Shown here in pieces: positions 24,643-37,668 of a DNA stretch of 64,000 nucleotides (positions are counted from its first letter, which is position 1; the number at the start of each line of letters is the position of its first letter). Source of the DNA: Bisporella sp. PMI_857 (taxonomy: Eukaryota > Ascomycota > Leotiomycetes > Helotiales > Helotiaceae). The notes beneath the pieces were generated by a model. The model saw only the letters and a program-made list of their open reading frames with translations. It was not told the origin of the DNA and searched no databases. Both the position numbers and the translations under genes were made by a program. The DNA lies in NCBI GenBank assembly GCA_021307315.1, contig JAJSPD010000010.1, positions 682,001 through 746,000 of the forward strand, read 5' to 3'.

Positions 24643-26536
24643 TTTATATTTCATACAAAATAAGTTGTGCCGCTCATGAAGTTCTATCAATATATTTTGT
24701 AGTGTGTCTTCGAATGCTATACTCATCGCATGGCATAATATGTTTACTACATCAAAAGATGCAATAGTCCAGTTTAGCAAATCCAGAAATTCTGTCCAGT
24801 ACTCTAACTTGCGGGAAGAGTTGCTGTATCTATTCGCGCCTTGTGAAGGGCATTGTAATGCAGTGTTATTCAACCTGACCGAGATTTTGATCCGGACAAA
24901 TTGTAACCCCAGATTTCGATCCTATGTGGTCAAGATTTGGCCATAAAATCTCATTCCTACAAAATTCATATATGAGCTTCCAATAAGATATGCACTTAAT
25001 TTTGGCATATGCAAGTTAGCTCAATTGTGCCTATCGTACTGTAAATATGATGCACTCTGTGTTTATAAATTTCGAGAATAGCTTACTAAAGGTGCATTAA
25101 ACTTTCTCTATGCTTACGAGATTGGCTCGAGAGCGCAACGAAGCCTTAGGGAGGCCTGTCGAGATACTGATAAGCTCAAAGGAACCGAGCGATAGCGCGC
25201 ACCGACGATAAAAATGAGCTACAATCAAGGCCGTCTTAGAAGAGCACTGACGACTAAGACTAGCCAGCCACATGCGGAGCCAGCAATCGATCCATTGGAA
25301 GGCCTATCCAAATTGCCAGTACGACAATAGCGATGCTTCAATAAACAGCACGATCGAGGTCTTACGGCGATGTAATTGAGGTTTCGGTAGCATGGATTGG
25401 GAGTAAAATTTGGGTAGAAAAATGCTTGTATGGGGTGGCGCTCGTTGTCCCATGAAGCTCAGATCCTTGAAAGATATCTTCGGAGCCCTGTAACTACCTA
25501 GGTACCTGCCACATCAATTTTTGTCACGAAGCCAGTACTAACGATTTTGCAAACTACAGCAGGGTTCAATTACGAGAACACTAAACTAAGGAAAGAAAGT
25601 AGAGCTCACAAGAATCTCCCTTATATATAGGGCCGTGTCACGTGATGATGGTCCCAAACAGAAATGCTAACCGAGATGCTCATGTAATGATCATGTGACA
25701 ATCATGACGTTATTAAAAAAACTAGGACATCTGTAGTCATCCGCATTCCCATCTCTGAAAGGTATAAGCTTCAGACAATTCCCTACCCTTAATCGGACGA
25801 GTGAGGAAGTTTACAGTAGGATGGATCAGAGTTCTCTTTTGAAATATGCTCCCTTTGGATCACAACCCTAGTATAATGATCATAGCCCGACAATCTCCTA
25901 CCAGATTACGCAAGTGTGTTACCATGGTACTAATTCCGGCAACAGCATGTTTCTTATTAACGGTCAGGCGCCTAGCACCAGTCAGAAGGGCAGAAAATAA
26001 ACAAATTATGATCTTTCGATACAAGATATGCCGATGACACGAATTTCGTCATACTCTTTTAAGGTTCCTCCCGTCGGAAGAACCTATTGAGGCGAAGAGC
26101 TGGGTACCCCGCTCAAACCCCCGCAGCGCGTGTACAACACCGTATGCACAGTATAATAATCAACGTTGAACTTTGAAATTATAATGAAGGGAGGAACCTG
26201 CCGTTTCAATCATTTTATTGTCACTCTATGTGGTATATGTCCCCTCATAGCTTGAGATTCAACACGGCGCAATCCTTGTTGAGCAACAAAACTATTTGCT
26301 GAAGCATTCAAAAGGGAACAGACTAACTTACATGCAGTGAAGCCTCAGTTGGTACTGCTGAACGTCACTTACAGATCAGCGTGCCTAGTTTGTGTACAAC
26401 ACTGTATCACCATTATTCATCAATTCCTGAGAGTAGTGTCGTCATCTGCTTTTGCTTTTGGCGCCTTACCAGAGAGAAAACCTCGTCTTTAAAGCATCAG
26501 TGGTTTTTCTGTATATCTTAAATCTCTCATACTATC
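24643..26536. other. Intergenic, promoter of the monooxygenase
   Basis: About 1.9 kb without a credible coding frame. The short open frames lack motifs and start context. The region just before 26537 should hold the monooxygenase promoter. No repeat family was recognised. Confidence 0.4.
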
Positions 26537-28400
26537 ATGGGCTCTACGGAAACAGACATACGGGAAGTGGACGTTCTTTTGGTTGGCGCCGGTTTCGGTA
26601 CCTTCGCGATGGTGAATAAGCTTCGCAAGATAGGCTTGAAGTACACCATCTTCGAAAAAGGATCTCGAAGTGGTGGAGTGTGGTACTGGAATTGTTATGT
26701 ATTAGCACCTAAGCCACTTTCCAAATCTCTCAACAACTGACATTGAGGTAGCCCGGAGCCCGAGTCGATTCAGAAACACCCATCTATCAATTCTTTGACG
26801 AAGAGCTATGGGAAGACTTCACATTTAAGGAACGATATCCCAATGGCAAGCAGATCCGTCAGTATTTTGATTATGTGGACAAGAAATGGAACATAAGTCA
26901 GGATATCGAGTACGACAAGAATGTTGAAGCCGCCCTCTTTCATAAAGACCGGAATCAATGGCTCGTTGAGACATCATGTGGAGAGCAGATCTATTGCCGA
27001 TGGTTCATCCTTAGTATAGGATTTGCGGCTCGACGTTATACACCTAATTTTGAAGGGTTCGATAAATTCAAGGGTGAGATCTATCATTCTGCTATTTGGC
27101 CGCAGCACGACGTCAGGATGAAAGGTAAAAAGGTGGCACAGATCGGGACCGGAGCCACAGGTATTCAGATCGCACAAACAATTGGTCCGGTTGTGGACCA
27201 TTTGACGGTGTTCCAGCGTACTCCTAATTACACTCTTCCAATGAATCAAAAATCACTGGACAATAACGAGGAGCAACAGAAGAAGAAAGATGGAAAATAT
27301 GAGGAGACATTTAAAAAGCTTCGGACAACATTTTCTGGATTTCCATACACATTCCAAGAAAAAAGTACATTTGATGAGTGAGTATCGAATATATACTATA
27401 GCTAGCTTCGGATTATTTCGGCAGTGAATCTGACTCCATGTTAATAGCACACCTGAAGAACGCGAGAAATTCTATGCTTCGCTCATTGAAATCGGCGGAT
27501 TCAGATTTTGGCTCAATAACTATAATGACATGCTTAAAGATCTGAAAGCTAATGACGAAGCTTACAAGTTCTGGCGGAAGACTGTCATAAAGCGCATCTC
27601 TGAGTAGGTTAACGCGGGCTATTTAATCGTCCAAAAGCATTCAAAACTGTGGTTCTCTCCATTTTCACCACAAAAACAATCGCCACTTTATCTCCGGGAA
27701 AGGTACTGACTTCCACAGTCCGAAGAAGCAAGAACTTCTAGCCCCCCAAAAGGCGCCTCACCCTTGGGGAACCAAGCGTCCATCGCTTGAGCAAAATATC
27801 TATGAGGTCTTAGACTTACCACACGTCGACATAATCGACGTAAACGAAGATCCCATCGTCTCATTCACCGAGAAAGGAATTAAGACCAAAAATAGAATCG
27901 TCGAGGTCGATGTTATCATTCTTGCAACTGGGTTTGACTCAAGCACTGGCGGCCTGGCACAACTGAACATTCGCGGCACCGACGGACAAACCATCGCCGA
28001 TCATTGGAAGAATGGCTGTCGAACATCTATGGGTATAAGCATGTCGGAGTTTCCAAACATGTTCTTCCTGTATGGCCCACAGGCGCCCACAGCTTTCAGT
28101 AATGGACCTAGTTGTACGCAATTCCAGGCGGAGTGGCTTGTGTCAACACTGAAGGAATTGACGGAAGAAGGAATCACATACTTTGAGGCGAAAGAGGAGG
28201 CGCAGGATGAGTGGTGTCGACGAACGCGAGAACAATGGGATAATACCTTGTTTCCGTTGGCTAAAAGTTGGTATCAAGGAGCTAATATTCCAGGAAAGAA
28301 GGTTGAGCCGTTGAACTGGGTGGGTGGAACGCCAGAATATGTTTGGGCGCTCGAGACAAGTTGCAAGAATGGGTATCAAGGGTGGATTGTGGAGAAATAA
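26537..28400 (+). CDS. FAD-dependent monooxygenase of the type I Baeyer-Villiger group
   Basis: A 541-residue flavoenzyme from four exons (26537-26698, 26752-27377, 27448-27603, 27719-28400), all phases closing. The first Rossmann motif is VLLVGAGFGTF (FAD binding). The Baeyer-Villiger fingerprint FxGxxxHxxxW(P) is present as FKGEIYHSAIWP, followed at once by the second dinucleotide motif QIGTGATGIQIAQ (NADPH binding). The ATG motif reads VIILATGFDSSTGG. Such enzymes insert an oxygen beside a ketone to give an ester or lactone, using NADPH and O2; related fungal enzymes also oxidise N or S atoms. No signal peptide, so probably cytosolic. A secreted esterase gene lies next to it on the opposite strand with converging 3' ends 364 bp apart. 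Substrate unknown. Confidence 0.92.
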
Positions 28401-28764
28401 GTGGCAGCTTGATGACGAGGATACTTTGTAATCTCAAGGAACCCGTTTTCTTTCACTATCTACATATCGTATATGGTATTGTTGACTTTGTGTTTGTTCA
28501 GCACGCTACAAATAGGGGGTGGCGTCCGAAGCGAGCGCATTCAGGGGCAAACATGTTGGCATTAACCACGGAAATTCAACCTTTCTCGGAGTAATGCAAA
28601 TAAAAATTTCCCTTCTCACAATATTCTAAAGTTAATGCTGGCTTGATTCTTTTCTTAAATTCCGTTCTGGTCCGTGTTAACGCAAATTCAACGCTCTTGG
28701 CGCCAACCAATCTGGACTGTAGCCAAATCTTTCCCATGCTAGTGTGGTACAGCAGCAATACCTC
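28401..28764. other. Convergent 3' region of monooxygenase and esterase
   Basis: A 364-bp gap between two converging genes, expected to hold both terminators. Nothing coding was seen. Confidence 0.4.
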
Positions 28765-29783
28765 TCATGCCACATCTTTCAAATGATGTCTCGAGAAAAA
28801 TTGCACTAGGTGCTGACTAGTAAAGTTGAAGTTTGCAGTCTGATTGGGAGCCCCAGCCAGATCCCAGCCCAATGTGCTTGGCCATGCATGTCCCAATCCC
28901 TCAATCGTCAAGCCCCTCACCTCTGCACCCGGACAGTCCCAAACCTCCTCATAAGTGCCTGGATGGACCTCTTCGACGTTCGGCAGCGGCCATGCGCCAT
29001 CATATTTGCCTCTGCAGCCATTCCTCTCTGCCCACTGCGTCCTCCATAACCGCACATCTGGCTCAGGCCCGAATGACCCCTCCTCCGGCGTGCGGCCGTG
29101 GTACGGTGTGATGGTATCTTCTACGCCGTGTGCATGGAGAATTGGAACGGGATTTGAAGGTGAGCAGTTATGGAAGGCATATGTGCCTTGGTATAATGCG
29201 GGAGACACAGGCGCGAAGGCTGCGAAGATGGAGGACGTGTCTGGGCGGCAGGCGAGGAGAGCCGTGAAGCCCCCGCCGTTGGACTTGCCGCACGCGTATA
29301 TACGGGATGTGTCGATGCTGTAGGTCTTGGAGACGGTGGATATTACATCGTATACGTAGGCGATATCGTCAACCGTGGTATTTTCGTACGGCGCTCCTTT
29401 CCAGATGTGTGTCATCCCCCAGTCGGTGTTGTTTACACCTTGCGCATATGCTGTTAAGAAGGGTTTACCGGCAATAGTTAATGATGGATCGGAAAGTTCA
29501 GTTATACGTTGTTGCTTCTCGCTGAATCCGCCGGCTGCACAACGCATGAGAGATCAGCATGAATGTATGAAAAACACTCATATCTTGACTTACCACCATG
29601 AAAGGTGAGCACAAGTGGGAGAGCATCTTCATGATTATAGGCTGCCGGTACATTAAGAAGAAAGGTACGCTCGGTAGGGAGAACATATTCGATATTTCCC
29701 GTCACAAGCTCTGAGGAGAGGATCAGATGTGATGGCTGGGCAAGGCCGGCAAGTTGCAGCACAGTCTGCAGAAGTGCAACCAT
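28765..29783 (-). CDS. Secreted alpha/beta-hydrolase esterase, PHB-depolymerase/feruloyl-esterase-like
   Basis: A 319-residue enzyme from two exons (29783-29594, 29534-28765; 59-bp intron). The ATG at 29783 gives a hydrophobic N-terminus (MVALLQTVLQLAGLA) that looks like a signal peptide; a further in-frame ATG at 29891 would bury it. The fold is the LpqC/esterase-PHB group: LVLTFHGGAGGFSE supplies the oxyanion-side HGG, IYACGKSNGGGFTALL holds the nucleophile Ser in GKSNGGG, and GLGHAWPS holds the catalytic His. ILHAHGVEDTITPYHG provides the likely acidic residue region. Several N-x-S/T sites fit secretion. Relatives release acetyl or feruloyl groups from plant cell-wall polymers or degrade polyesters. 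It converges on the monooxygenase gene, but a secretion signal argues against a simple shared cytosolic pathway. Confidence 0.88.
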
Positions 29784-30531
29784 TCTTAATCTTTGATTTA
29801 CATTCACACAAAAGATGAAGATAGAAGCAACGACCTGCTCAAGAAGTATTGAGTCTTGACCATTTTCTGAGCAACCCCACTTACCCCCCATTTATGCACC
29901 TATTCCTTGTCAGACGCTTATCCATTCTTGCATACGCTCCCCTTATCTATCATATTGAAGTATCTTCATGTTTAGGGAGCAACACGTCAACTTTTAACAT
30001 TGATAACTCAAGTGTTGACGAATAGAGTTATCGGATACCCGCCACCAAATAGCACAAATATTCTTATTCTTCACAGGTATGACTCCTAGCTGGAGTTCTC
30101 TCTTGATATTCTGCGCTTTTTTTCACCTTCTAGTTGCACATTGCGTGCTCACGGTCGTCTCCACTTCGCTCATGGCGTCACAATTCTCCGCAAAGACGAA
30201 TAGTCTTTTCTTTGCCTCGCTTTCTGTATATACCATGGTGGCTTTATATATTTATCACCTATATTGGTACTCGCTATTATCAATACCCCCGGCTCTGCGG
30301 CAGGGCCGCGCATACCTCATTTTTAATATGCGTATCGTGAAAACCTTAACGCTGTTCCCCCCCTGGTCAGGGGCGGACTATTGACGCCTCTCGGCGGTTG
30401 CTTGTAGTTGCTTATCTATTAAGCCATAAAGCTTATCTGGTATAAGATCAGCCACGGCACCGTATGCTTTCCTTGACTCCCGTCCTCTTCGCTGTTGTTT
30501 TTCTTACGCCAGGTACGGGCAGCTTATCATC
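29784..30531. other. Divergent promoter region of esterase and OPT transporter
   Basis: About 750 bp between the esterase start and the OPT start, pointing away from each other, so both promoters lie here. No clear known binding site or coding frame was recognised. Confidence 0.4.
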
Positions 30532-33500
30532 ATGGCTATTGGTACCGGAGAGGTTGATATCCAGCCGGAAAGGTCATCATCAGATTCATTCGATCACTCT
30601 CAAGAGAAGGATATCATTCAAGCAGGCGCATCCTCAGATGTAGAGGCCGACGGCTACGTACCAGGCGAGGATGAAAGCAAAGTTCCGCTACAAAGGGCAG
30701 AAAGAACAGAATTAACTCCAGTGGAAGCATTTACCTGGAATGTCGAAGGCGATCAGTCGCCGTGTACGTGTTACGACTCTTCTATTTGTCTAGAGATACT
30801 AATGATTCTTTGTAGTTCCTGAGGTGGCATCATGTGTGGCCAACACTGATGATCCGACCATGCCCTGTGGTAGTGAGTATCCTAATCGCCTTGTGGTTGA
30901 TTGGCCCTGATAGGAATTAGCGGTGCGGGCCTGGATTCTCATGACCGTCTTTGTGATGGTATTCGCTGGCGTCAACCAATTCTTCGGGCTGCGCTACCCC
31001 TCCCTATCCATCGGGTATGTGGTTGCACAATTGCTTGTGTTTCCCATTGGCAAAACTTGGGAAAAGCTACCACGATGGAGGGTCCCGCTGGGCAAACTTA
31101 CCTTTGATGTCAACCCTGGCCCGTTCAATATCAAAGAGCATGCATTTATCGTCATTGTAAGGACTTATGAATCTTCCTCCTCCTTGTTCCGGACTTACCT
31201 TTCTTCAGTGCGTCAACATCAGCGCTTCTACAGCTTATGCGGCAGGATCACTAGTAGCGATAACAAGTCCTGTTTATTGGGATCGCGATTATGGTGCAGG
31301 ATTCTCTTTCCTCTACCTATTGACGACCCAGATGCTTGGGTAAGCCAAACTTGTGTCGACTACTTGTTGACATTAACCATAGAAATACTCTTTGGCTATA
31401 TACTTATCCATTATTGTGCTAGATTTGGCCTTGCCGGCCTCTCCCGCCGCTGGCTCGTCTACCCAGCAGCTCTCATTTGGCCTGCTTCTCTATCTTCCAC
31501 AGTTCTCTTCCGTACCCTCCACGAACGCCAAGACAAGTCTCCCGCAAATGGATGGACTCTCACAAGGTACCGTTTCTTCGGGTACTCTACCATTTTCGCA
31601 TTTGTTCTTTTCTGGTTCCCGGATTATATTTGGACAAGTTTAGGCACGTTCGCTTTTATAACCTGGATTTTCCCACATAACCAGAAGGTCAACACGATCT
31701 TCGGGGTCAGTGTTCTCGTAAAGAAAGAATAGGCACATGCTAATGCATGGACAGATGAACTCTGGTCTGGGATTGCTGCCGTTGAGCATTGATTGGACCC
31801 AGGTAAATGCCTCTTCTTTGTCATCTCATTCTCATTCTTAGGTACACAGAAAGGTAATGGTACCCCGTTGGCTGTCCGGGAGCCACTATTGTGGAGGCCG
31901 ACCAGGGCACGTGTGTGATGTGCTATCTGCACCTCTGTATGATTTCACTCCACCCGCTAATTCATTGTTGGACTTCAGATAAATTATGCAGGAACGCCTC
32001 TTACGACGCCATTTTATATCACTTGCAATGCATTTGCTGTGGTAATGTTCTTCTACCTCTTCTTGTCGCCAATTCTGTACTACACCAATGTATGGTACAG
32101 TGCTTAGTGAGTGTAACCCTAGTTATCCATCTGTGGATATATTCTTTCACCTACAAGAGGACTACATATTGATAATATGTATAGTCTCCCACTCCTTTCT
32201 TCAAGCACATTTGACAATACTGGGAAAACCTACAATATTTCTCGTGTCGTTGACCACAATCTCAACTTCCTACTGAACAAATATGAAGCCTACTCCCCCA
32301 TGTACATATCCATGTCCTACTCGCTATCATATGCTCTCTCCTTCGCTGCAGTGACCGCCATCGTCGTCCATACTTATCTCTATAATGGAAAGGAAATTTG
32401 GGCAAAGCTCAAGAATTCCCGTCATGGAGGAGAGGACATTCACAAGCGCCTAATGAATAATTATAAAGAGGTTCCAGACTGGTGGTACGGCATATTGACA
32501 CTCATAGTTCTGGGCCTAGGTATCTTCACGGTGAGATACTGGGACTCTGGTCTTCCAGTATGGGGCTTCATTGTCGTGTGCTTTGGAATGGGAGTGCTAC
32601 TGATTGTACCAGAAGGAATACTAGAAGGAACGACCAATCAAAGAGTGTAAGTCCCAATTCCGTGGGTCCTTAAGTATGTATGATCAATAACAACTAAAAG
32701 TTTCCTTAACATCATCACCGAACTTATTGCAGGGTACGCGTGGCCCGGCAAGCCGATTGCAAACATGATGGTCAAGTGCTACGGGTACAATTCCGTGAAA
32801 CACGGTATGGATTTCGCCCAGGATTTGAAGCTGGGCCAGTACATGGTGAGACCGAATCCTCTTTCATCCCATAGGTCTGCAAGTTGATATCTTGGCTAGA
32901 AAATTCCTCCACGTGTTCTCTTTGCAGGACAGATCTATGCGTCAATCATTGCGACTGTGACACAAACTGGCGGTGAGTTTATTTGTTACCCTCACTTTAC
33001 TAAGACCTTGCTGATCTCTTACACCAGTACTACGATGGATGATGGGCAACATTGCGGACCTATGCTTGCCCACCAACACCCAGCGCTTCACATGCAATGG
33101 TGTAAAGGTAGTGTACAGCGCCTCAATCATTTGGGGATCGATCGGTCCTCAAAGGATGTTCCAGCATGGGCAGGTATATAGTGGAATTATGTACTTCTTC
33201 ATCATTGGGGTACGTTATCCCACATCGGCAAGATGAGACCATTGTTAACCTGTGCTTAGCCGGTGGTGACTGTTCTTGTCTACCTGCTTTACCGGAGATA
33301 CCCGAACAGTTGGATACGCTACATCAATGTTCCAATTTTCTTTAACGCAGCTGGCCAGATTCCGCCAGCTAATACTAGTGCGTCTCTCTGTTTCTCATGC
33401 AAATCTCAGCTAATAAAAAACAGCCCAATACTCACTTTGGTTTATCTTCGGATTTTTGTTCAACTATCTCATCCGTCGCCGTGCCTTTGCCTGGTGGAAG

Positions 33501-33753
33501 CGTTACAACTGTACATTCTCCTTCCCCATAGTAGACTCAATATATGCTAACAAGGGTAGATCTACTACAGGCTGCCATGGATACTGGCACCGCGCTAGCG
33601 ACTCTCGTAATCTTCTTCGCGCTCAGCTATCATAATATAAAATTCAAGTGGTGGGGAAATACCGTTGGCTCGAATACGGATGATTCAAAGAACGTGCCGT
33701 GGTTGAAGGTTTCGAGTGGAGAGCACTTCGGAAAGGGACCTGGGCAGTTTTAA
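30532..33753 (+). CDS. OPT-family oligopeptide transporter
   Basis: A 714-residue transporter assembled from 14 exons: 30532-30763, 30816-30872, 30921-31156, 31209-31339, 31423-31705, 31755-31802, 31979-32106, 32185-32646, 32701-32845, 32900-32972, 33028-33209, 33260-33377, 33424-33510 and 33560-33753. Every junction is GT-AG and all phases close. OPT hallmarks include [56 protein letters not shown] and [13 protein letters not shown]. Around 14 hydrophobic segments are visible. The N-terminal 70 residues are acidic and cytosolic. OPT proteins (Isp4/Opt1 group) import small peptides or glutathione with protons. Thirteen introns is unusually many for this window. Intron 6 (176 bp) is the longest. 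Confidence 0.93.
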
Positions 33754-34901
33754 CGTGCTAATGTAGGATGGTTGGCTCAGAGGCTGCTACTTTGTAGAGT
33801 CACTCCGGCAATATTCTGGTTATTTGCGGAATTTGAAAGATAATTTGGTGTACTAAGTATTGTCTCAAGGGCTTGAAAAGGCAGAGGAACATGTCCAATG
33901 ATCAGCATAGAACGTCCACTGAGCTGATATTTCCGTTACTAGCCACGCCGTCACAGTATCTGTACGGGCTTGCATAGGAGTCACGATGGACTAGATTATA
34001 AGCTCTTAGATATTTGGATACTGTTAATGGATTTTCTAGTCGCATGTGTACTTTCTAGCATGCTCCTCACCGAGATCGCCCAAATCCTAGGGTGATAGCA
34101 TCAACGCCGCGACATAAATATTCCGGCATTTGAAGCTGAATATCATATCTTACCATTCATTGGCTATGGATTAACAATACCTTGCGCAATCTCGATCAAT
34201 GCCCTCTCCAGTGAGATTTACTCCTCTCATTATGCCTGAAACTTTATGATTAACTTCTTGGTCATGTGATCTGATCAGCAAGGCCACGGATCTATACCTC
34301 TTTTGGCTGGAAGTAACGATAATTCAACCCGGACTTAAGAACATTTCGGATTTTAAAAGTCAGTCTTCGTGGCACAGGAAGAAATCCCCTCAACAATTGG
34401 TGGTTCACAATCAACATGTCGCAAGAAACGGACATGCGCTTAAGTCCGTTACATCCATCATTCAAGCAAGGAATTAATGATGGAGAAAGTGCCAAAGGAT
34501 TGAAAGTGGTGAACGATATTGCATTCCTATTAGGAAAATGTCTCATATCTAATGGGTCTCGAAGATGCTATACAGCAGCTATGGTGCCGTGTGGTGTTAA
34601 TGCAGGGTGAAATAGATTGTGGAAAGGCTGGAGTGGATGCCCAAGGATTGAGATTATATTCCTCTTAAGGAATGGTCTCAATGGCCATGGATTGCCTTTA
34701 TGCTGTGTTCAGTAAGCTATGGTTCAGGGCCGTATACCATTCATGGCCATCCATCATTAATACAAGGTAGTTAAGCCAGAGCCAAACCTATAAATACAGA
34801 GAGTCCCTAACGGATCAAGTTTTAGCAATTCAAACTTTTGGCTACATTAAAAGCTACAAAAAATTGCTTGACTCAAGACACTTTCGTCGTTTACAGAGAT
34901 A
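33754..34901. other. Intergenic, SDR promoter side
   Basis: About 1.15 kb with no credible coding frame. A TATAAATA at 34789-34796 lies about 105 bp upstream of the SDR ATG and is the probable TATA element. Confidence 0.45.
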
Positions 34902-36035
34902 ATGACATCCACAACACACCCTGAATTCAAAGAGAATACCGAGGCAGTAGATGTCGCCAAAGCATTTGCTGATAGAATTCGAGGCAAGACGATAATTGTC
35001 ACCGGCGTGAACCGCGGTGGAATCGGGTACACAACCGCAGAAGCTTTTGTGAGCTTCATTCTACTCACATGACATGAGATATAATGGCCATTGCTAATTA
35101 TTGATTGTTGTCAGGCCACCCAATCTCCCGCTCACCTCATCATTACTGGCCGCAATGAGTCCAAGCTCAAAGAAAGCATTGATGCACTCAAGTCCTCGTT
35201 TCCCACCGTAGACATCCGTCCCTTAAAAATTGATCTCTCGTCTCAGAAATCCGTCCGCGCAGCGGCCGCCGAGGTCATCTCCTGGTCGGACGTGCCAGCC
35301 GTTGACATACTAGTCAATAGCGCAGGCGTGGGCTGGGTTCCCGCACGCACGCTTAGCGAGGATGGGATCGAGACGCATTTCGCAACGAACCATATTGGCC
35401 ATTTCCTGCTCACCAACTTGCTCGTGCCGAAGCTGAAGAAGGCCGAACGAGGTGCTCGGGTCGTTAATGTCACCTCGGGATCGCCTATGTATGCGCGCAT
35501 ACGGTGGAGCGATATCAACTTCGACAAAAAGAACAAGGAGCTCCCTGAGACGGAGAGGCCCAACGCCGTGCTGCACCGCGCATGGAAGTTCACAGGTGAC
35601 CTGGATGAGGAATCGTACCTGCCGCTTGAAGGATATAATCAGAGCAAGGTAGCAAATGTGCTATTTGGAATTGGGGCAAACAAGCGGCTGTATGAGAAGC
35701 ATAGGATCTTGAGCGTGGCGGTTCATCCGGGGGTCATCAAAACAGAGCTTGGGAGGAACATTAGTGAGGAGGGGCTGGCGAACATTCAAGAAATGTCGCA
35801 GAATGGGATGTTCACTTATAAGACTTTAGGCGCGGGGTCCTCGACTAGTCTGGTCGCTGCGTTGGATCCAAAGCTAAGTGTTGGGGAGGCGAAGAATGGG
35901 AAGGAGAACTATGGTAGCTTTTTGGTAGATTGCCAGATTAGTGATAAGGCAAATCCTGGGGCGGAATCAAGTGAGGAGGCAGAGAAGTTGTGGAAACTTT
36001 CGGAAGAATTGGTTAAAGAGAAGTTTGTCTGGTAA
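34902..36035 (+). CDS. Short-chain dehydrogenase/reductase
   Basis: A 355-residue classical-type SDR from two exons (34902-35048, 35115-36035; 66-bp intron). The cofactor motif TGxxxGxG is seen as IIVTGVNRGGIGYTTA, close to the N-terminus. The structural NAG motif reads LVNSAGV, the catalytic pair appears as GYNQSK (YxxxK), and VHPGVIKTELG follows as in the retinol-dehydrogenase/WWOX-like group. The enzyme would oxidise or reduce an alcohol/carbonyl pair with NAD(P)(H); TGRNESK after the second strand suggests NADPH preference, a weak inference. No signal peptide. It lies in the accessory region with a monooxygenase, transporters and a dioxygenase, but no direct pathway link is shown. Confidence 0.92.
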
Positions 36036-37494
36036 AAGTGCAAATGCATTGGAACTAGTCTGCAACCTACCATTACCGCACAAGATTAATCTTCGCTTGC
36101 AAATATCTCTGCTGAATATAAACCAAATTGTGCAAAACACCAAGTGCAACTAGACCAAACCCACTTGTGGTCCAGCGGCAAAGAACCAGAACTGAACCCC
36201 AGAATAGATCCCGGACCAGAACAACAAAAATACCCCATATCAGACGGGTTTTCTAGGCGAGCCTGTCTAGGTTGGATAGCCATTGTTCCTTTTTCTAGAA
36301 TGGCATACCGCCTTTACCATAGTGGGTAGTGAGTGCCTCGATAATTACAAGTTAAAAAGGATAAATTGAGCACTATTTTATTTGTTTACCCTACATGCTT
36401 ACCTACCCTTTCGCTTAGGTCTTAGGTTATGATTAGGACTTCGTTGTTGTTGGTGTCTGGAGAGAGCCTCGTCTGTTGGCTAACCGGCTTGCTCTAGCGA
36501 TCAGGCAGACTTTATTAGGTTTGATGATTGGTTGTAAAATGCGTTGATGCGTTGATGCGTTGATGGATTTGTGGTGAGATGGACTGAAGACGGAAAGGCG
36601 TTGATAGAGGAGTGTTTGGCGAGGGCTGAGAGCGACGGGCGGATCGCGAGTTTGGAAAGCACGAAGTAGTAAAGTCCACTTTACAGAGATTTGTGATTTC
36701 CAGATGTTACCCGGCGAGTGAGGATGAGAAGGAGGTTGGCAATGGTGGCGTGATAAGTGGGACGACGGAGCGGAGCTGACTGAGGCATATATCGAAGGTT
36801 AGATTATACTTGGTCAAGCTCATAGACATCAATTTGGGTATCCTATTAAACCTTTATGCCCAGAGATGGTTTTCCCCCTCTCTGGGGCTTACTTTCCCCG
36901 TCAGGATATATACATGATCCAACGAAGGATGTTAACGATTTATCTAACGACTGGCTGAACATGGGGATTACTTGATTCGTACCTTCTTTTGGTTTTGCAA
37001 GCACTCCTCTATCATAACATCAAGCTATCTCCACCAACTTGCGACTGATTCCCCTGTGTTGCTGGCGCCACGACTGTCGTCGTCGTCGCTTCCCCACATC
37101 CCGTGGCTGAGCAACGCCACACGCATGTTCCCTGTGACGATCAATGAACTTGGAAGACTTGAAACCAAGAAAACCACAGTACAAAAGGCCCCTCACGTCT
37201 CTTCAATTTCCTTCGAACCTCACAAGCGCACAATCGTTTTCAAAATCGCAGCCGTGTAAATCAAGGTACGCATCAGCATTTCTTCTCCTTTCCAGCCTTA
37301 TCATTTCACCCCACACCGAATCAGCAGCCTCGCCTCCAATCATTGATATAGAAACCAACACTTAACATCACTTCAGCTTCAGCTCCTCCAAACTCTCCCA
37401 ATTCAAACTTAATCCGCAAACAACCACTTCATCCGTAAGTCGCTGGCCCCTTTTCTCAGCTTCAGATATAAAACCTAACACCCACCACCAGAAA
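36036..37494. other. Intergenic region with an 8-bp tandem repeat
   Basis: About 1.45 kb with no supported gene. GCGTTGAT is repeated three times in tandem at about 36540-36563. The segment before 37495 is C-rich and should be the promoter and leader of the CaaX peptide gene. Confidence 0.4.
37435..37491 (+). other. Putative 5'-UTR intron of the CaaX peptide gene
   Basis: GTAAGT donor at 37435, CTAAC branch at 37475-37479 and a CAG acceptor ending at 37491, 57 bp in all, three bases before the ATG. The spacing matches the coding introns in this window. Confidence 0.5.
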
Positions 37495-37668
37495 ATGTGC
37501 ACCTCCGCCTCCTCAGCGCCAGTAAACCGCAACGGACCCGGCTCCGCAGCCTCCTCGACCATCGAGTCCATCGTCAAGGGCGCAGATGGCGCCGCTGGGA
37601 AATCAAAGTGCTTCTCTTGCGGCGACACGGATTGCTGCTGCATTCCGATTCCTTGTACCGTTATGTAG
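37495..37668 (+). CDS. Small cysteine-rich peptide with C-terminal CaaX box
   Basis: A 57-codon frame from ATG 37495 to TAG 37668. The first 35 residues are Ser/Ala/Gly-rich (MCTSASSAPVNRNGPG...). The tail CFSCGDTDCCCIPIPCTVM holds six of the seven cysteines and ends exactly in CTVM, a valid CaaX prenylation box (Met at X favours farnesylation). The cysteines just upstream could be palmitoylated, giving a Ras-like double-lipid membrane anchor, or bind metal. A likely 5'-UTR intron precedes it: GTAAGT at 37435, CTAAC at 37475 and CAG ending at 37491, leaving the ATG intact. That supports real transcription. Lipopeptide mating pheromones also end in CaaX but are usually shorter with a single cysteine, so I do not call it one. 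Function unknown. Confidence 0.6.
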   Translation: MCTSASSAPVNRNGPGSAASSTIESIVKGADGAAGKSKCFSCGDTDCCCIPIPCTVM